Source of the DNA: Oscillospiraceae bacterium
GTDB taxonomy: Bacteria > Bacillota > Clostridia > Oscillospirales > Ruminococcaceae
Length of the DNA stretch: 40,732 nt
Direction: 5' to 3'
Assembly (NCBI GenBank): GCA_020024215.1
Contig: JAHHUC010000010.1
Span: forward strand, 1 to 40,732
This document shows, one piece after another, positions 40,031 to 40,732 of the stretch. A model generated the notes under the pieces. It did no database searches, was not told the DNA's origin, and worked only from the letters and a program-made list of their open reading frames with translations. The position numbers and the translations under genes are program-made. The first letter of the stretch is position 1. The number at the start of each line of letters is the position of its first letter.

Positions 40031-40732
40031 ATGGGATTGTTTTCAAGAAAAAAGCCCCCGAAAATTACTGAAATAAATGAGCTTATCTTCTGTCCGTACA
40101 GAAACAAAGAACAGATATTATCCGTATTGGAGCAGGCATTTGATATGCAAAGCGGCGAAAGCGGAGATCAGATAACGCTCACCAACGGCGATATGTTCAT
40201 CGCCTTTACAGCTGCCTCAATAGATGACGAAAGCCAATCCTTTGCAAAGGATAATATTGACGGCGCATGGAATTATTTCAGGCAGGCAGAAACACAGCAT
40301 TTGGAAATACAGAGAAATGTTCTTCACCATCTGCGTATGTGCCGGGGAGTTGTTTCTGTAAATGCAGGCTATGAGGGATGTGAGGACGCAGAAAAAGAAG
40401 AGGATATCATGTCCCAGGTATACAATGCTGCCATAGCGCTTCAGGGTATTCTTACCAAGGGATCAGATGTCCTTTGCGATGCTGTGGGCCGTCCGATTTT
40501 TGATAAGCAGGGAAACAGCGATCTGGATTTTTATATGCCCCCTAAATATCCGCTACCTGACAGCTGGAAGGAAAATTCACCGCCTGATGAACTTTCACGC
40601 CGTGAACGCTCTTTTGATGCTTTGGAGCAAAAGCATATTTATGCCCCGTCATTTCTTCCGCTTTTAGGTGCAAATGAAGAAACAAAAGGCCGTTCATTGG
40701 AGGATGCAGCTAAAAGAGCAGCTGCACTTCTG
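40031..40732 (+). CDS. DUF4272 domain protein, 3' end beyond the window
   Basis: The first 234 residues are visible and the frame is open at the end. It starts MGLFSRKKPPKITEINE with AAGGAG upstream. The first 170 residues form an unrecognised alpha/beta domain (LIFCPYRNKEQILSVLEQ..., DMFIAFTAASIDDE). From about residue 197 it reads RRERSFDALEQKHIYAPSFLPLL and then GRSLEDAAKRAAALL, which fits the start of DUF4272. The family has no known function. A similar MGLFSKKP opening is seen in the gene at 10951. Confidence 0.68.
   Translation, partial: MGLFSRKKPPKITEINELIFCPYRNKEQILSVLEQAFDMQSGESGDQITLTNGDMFIAFTAASIDDESQSFAKDNIDGAWNYFRQAETQHLEIQRNVLHHLRMCRGVVSVNAGYEGCEDAEKEEDIMSQVYNAAIALQGILTKGSDVLCDAVGRPIFDKQGNSDLDFYMPPKYPLPDSWKENSPPDELSRRERSFDALEQKHIYAPSFLPLLGANEETKGRSLEDAAKRAAALL

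Overview
The window reads as chromosomal DNA of a low-to-moderate GC anaerobic Firmicute, most likely a gut Clostridia member (Oscillospiraceae/Eubacteriales type). The evidence is AGGAGG-type ribosome binding sites, frequent TTG/GTG starts, TTGACA/TATAAT promoters, a CIRCE operator, a Trp T-box, a NadD-YqeK fusion, and CD1247-like and DUF4317 proteins. The placement is an inference from gene content. No tRNA, rRNA, CRISPR array, transposase or phage gene is visible.

Layout. (1) 1-4521, plus strand: housekeeping operon of rdgB (3' part only), yhbY, a nadD-yqeK fusion, rsfS and leuS. (2) 4533-8711, plus: rpsU with its own promoter and terminator, a YqeG-type HAD phosphatase overlapping an endonuclease-IV-like gene, efp with an acidic zinc-ribbon gene behind it, and a DUF4317 gene. 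(3) 8729-10951, minus: four small genes of accessory character. One is an Imm22-like reading frame broken by a single in-frame TAG; no toxin is next to them. (4) 11076-14840, minus: pckA and an aminopeptidase P gene whose leader contains a crossing pair of stems. (5) 14969-17140: a PfoR-like EIIC membrane protein behind an attenuator-like leader, then a metallo-beta-lactamase-fold gene flanked by two near-identical hairpin elements. (6) 17172-21222: clpB under CIRCE control, and a divergent M20 peptidase. (7) 21385-25927: a DUF4261 protein, a small membrane protein and, on the minus strand, a large surface-anchored protein with an IdeS-like cysteine protease domain. (8) 26013-32698: xpt, a marR-ABC-ABC exporter operon, and a divergent marR-FUSC operon. 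The intergenic region between the two operons is full of operator-like repeats. (9) 32743-34327: trpS behind a Trp T-box. (10) 34364-39884: thymidine kinase with an altered P-loop, a MerR regulator, a cN-I-type 5'-nucleotidase, two tandem DHH/NrnA-like genes and surE, together a nucleotide turnover neighbourhood. (11) 40031-end: a DUF4272-type gene cut by the window edge.

How the genes work together. The first block joins ribosome assembly and silencing (YhbY, RsfS, S21, EF-P) with NAD synthesis and tRNA charging. The 36-40 kb block could convert nanoRNA and pAp to nucleosides: DHH enzymes give NMPs, SurE and the 5'-nucleotidase dephosphorylate them, and thymidine kinase or Xpt salvage the products. 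Two MarR-controlled efflux systems stand back to back. Accessory genes (DUF4261, DUF4272, the Imm22-like cluster, the IdeS-like protease) are scattered between core genes. The least explained structures are the twin hairpin elements around 16405-17004, the crossing stems upstream of the aminopeptidase gene and the leader of the EIIC gene.
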